Source of the DNA: Candidatus Harrisonbacteria bacterium | Lineage (GTDB): Bacteria > Patescibacteriota > Minisyncoccia > UBA6257 > 1-14-0-10-44-23 | Length of the DNA: 20,946 nucleotides | Reading direction: 5' to 3' | Assembly: GCA_023244975.1 (NCBI GenBank) | Contig: JAHFLG010000016.1 | Location: forward strand, 1-20,946 | Part shown: positions 19,852-20,946 of the stretch, in pieces | Position numbering within the stretch: the stretch's first letter is position 1 | Layout of the letters: each line of letters opens with the position of its first letter | Notes under the pieces: generated by a model | The model's database searches: none | What the model was told of the DNA's origin: nothing | Seen by the model: only the letters and a program-made list of their open reading frames with translations | Made by a program: the position numbers and the translations under genes

Positions 19852-20733
19852 TTATGTATGATCTATGTACTGCGGTAGACCTTTGACTACTTTAATTATA
19901 TCAACTGCGGCGCTCGCTCCCTCGCCTACCGACTTGGCGACCTGGTTCACTCCGCCGCGTGCCAGCCCAGCGACCCAGACACCGGCAACATTGGTGCGAC
20001 CATTGCGATCAGCCTTTAAAAAATTGCCGTTCATCTCGAGCCCCAGCTTCTTTGCAAACGCATGCGATGAAGCAACGCCGAGAGCTACAAAATAAACTGT
20101 GTCACTTCCCTCTTCAAATGTTTCGAGCCTCGCAACCACAACCGGAATACCGGCTTTTGCTAGAGCATCAGTATAACTCTTCGCAATATTCGCCTCGCGC
20201 GCCTGCGTGATAATCTGAGCTACCTTCACTCCCATGCCAGCCAGCTGCAATGCTTCTTCAGCAGCAAAATTACCGTTGCCAAGAACTACCACCTCCTTTC
20301 CTTTATAGAGCGGTCCATCACAGAGCGCACAGTAGTGCACAGTTTTTCCGACAAGTTCAATCTCGCCCGGCAAATTCACTTTTATATAGTTCGCACCATG
20401 CGCGAGCAAAAGATTATTCGCAAAAAACTCTTCACGGCTGGCGGTTCTGGCTAGAAATGTTCCTTTCGCTGTCTTTTCTGTATGAACGACTTCGCCTTTC
20501 AAAAACGTAGCTCCTTGAGCCGTCGCCTGTTCATTCATCTGTTCAAGCAGGTCGCGGCCGGAGATACTTTTGTTAAACCCAGCGTAGTTCAATACTTCGG
20601 CTGCGTCAGCAAGTCCGCTGTGCGCCGGGTCGCCAATGAATAATGTTTTAACATTGGCGCGCGCTAAAAATACCGCGCCACTACACGCGGCCGGACCGGC
20701 ACCGACAATAATAACGTCATAGGACTTTTCCAT
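19852..20733 (-). CDS. Thioredoxin-reductase-like flavoprotein, atypical
   Basis: Pyridine-nucleotide-disulfide oxidoreductase of the thioredoxin reductase group. The start at 20733 (MEKSYDVIIVGAGPAACSGA) is chosen because the FAD motif GxGPA begins ten residues in; a TTG at 20772 would add 13 residues of no homology. The product is 293 aa. The redox pair is C135-A-L-C138 followed by DG, as in CATCDG. The second Rossmann motif reads VVVLGNGNFAAEEA rather than GGGDSAxEEA, no HRRxxxRA NADPH-phosphate motif follows, and the usual C-terminal AGD is AGL (VWVAGLARGG). It overlaps the HAD gene by 17 bp. The electron donor may not be NADPH. Confidence 0.85.
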   Translation of the reverse strand: MEKSYDVIIVGAGPAACSGAVFLARANVKTLFIGDPAHSGLADAAEVLNYAGFNKSISGRDLLEQMNEQATAQGATFLKGEVVHTEKTAKGTFLARTASREEFFANNLLLAHGANYIKVNLPGEIELVGKTVHYCALCDGPLYKGKEVVVLGNGNFAAEEALQLAGMGVKVAQIITQAREANIAKSYTDALAKAGIPVVVARLETFEEGSDTVYFVALGVASSHAFAKKLGLEMNGNFLKADRNGRTNVAGVWVAGLARGGVNQVAKSVGEGASAAVDIIKVVKGLPQYIDHT

Positions 20734-20946
20734 TTTGAAATTGGTAGATCGTATCCTTGCGCTCGACGACAACCTTCCACCCGCGCTCTGCGGCTACTGC
20801 ATTAAGCTTAACGGTCGGATTAAAACAAATCGGCTCTTCAACAAGTTCGAAAATACCGATGTCGCTCTCGGTGTCACCGACCCCGATTGAACCCTTGAGG
20901 GAAAAATCGTGCTCTTTAACAATATCAAGCAGTGCCTTTTTTTTAT
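20717..20946 (-). CDS. HAD-superfamily phosphatase, C-terminal part (runs off the right edge)
   Basis: The last 75 residues of a HAD hydrolase, probably HAD-IB (phosphoserine-phosphatase-like). The conserved end is KKKALLDIVKEH, then SIGVGDTESDIGIFELVEEP with the motif-IV acidic cluster GDTESD, then ICFNPTVKLNAVAAERGWKV, the typical ending where the protein tests for alternative residues after the Mg site. The nucleophile DxD part is outside the window. It overlaps the start of the flavoprotein gene, so the two are cotranscribed. Confidence 0.82.
   Translation of the reverse strand, partial: KKKALLDIVKEHDFSLKGSIGVGDTESDIGIFELVEEPICFNPTVKLNAVAAERGWKVVVERKDTIYQFQNGKVL

Overview
The window carries the translation-machinery locus of a bacterium that is most likely a member of the Patescibacteria (CPR), probably of the Parcubacteria group. 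The evidence is that ribosomal protein L30 is absent between S5 and L15, most genes lack a Shine-Dalgarno (SD) site, several start codons lie only a few bases from the predicted transcription start, and heptameric and palindromic repeats sit inside genes. The lineage call is an inference from gene content; no rRNA is present to confirm it.

Layout, right to left (almost everything is on the minus strand). At 20946-17733 is a tight accessory cluster: the 3' end of a HAD phosphatase, a thioredoxin-reductase-like flavoprotein, an unrecognised 120-aa protein, a cobalamin adenosyltransferase, an unrecognised 181-aa protein and an M50 membrane metalloprotease. At 17727-12962 is the str operon with its own promoter (rpsL, rpsG, fusA, then tuf with a second promoter, then rpsJ), closed by a strong intrinsic terminator. 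At 10622-808 is the rest of the S10 and spc operons (rplC, D, W, B, rpsS, rplV, rpsC, rplP, rpmC, rpsQ, rplN, X, E, rpsN, rpsH, rplF, R, rpsE, rplO, secY), with its own promoter in front of rplC. At the left edge is the 5' part of pgk.

The unusual part is 10623-12961, about 2.3 kb inserted between rpsJ and rplC, which are normally adjacent. It holds a plus-strand TrpR-family regulator whose promoter overlaps a perfect palindrome and whose gene is flanked by 26-bp direct repeats. It also holds three consecutive minus-strand modules of small GC-rich genes. Module A is an ORF broken by an in-frame TAG plus a 53-aa CxxC/CxxC zinc-ribbon protein. Modules B and C each encode a mini-protein (72 and 67 aa) with the HX3CX2C signature of zinc-binding anti-sigma domains. 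These genes have strong SD sites, unlike the ribosomal genes around them. All three modules end in the same RNA architecture: a hairpin whose loop carries CCUGAC or its core, then an intrinsic terminator whose 3' arm carries the complementary GUCAGG.

Other repeats are a 30-nt double hairpin inserted in the same reading frame in both rplV and rplD, heptamer tandem repeats (between rplB and rpsS, and twice inside the cobalamin adenosyltransferase gene), a 122-bp inverted-repeat element after secY, and an (AC)15 tract downstream of rpsJ. I saw no tRNA, rRNA, CRISPR array or transposase. No gene-free stretch exceeds about 300 bases.
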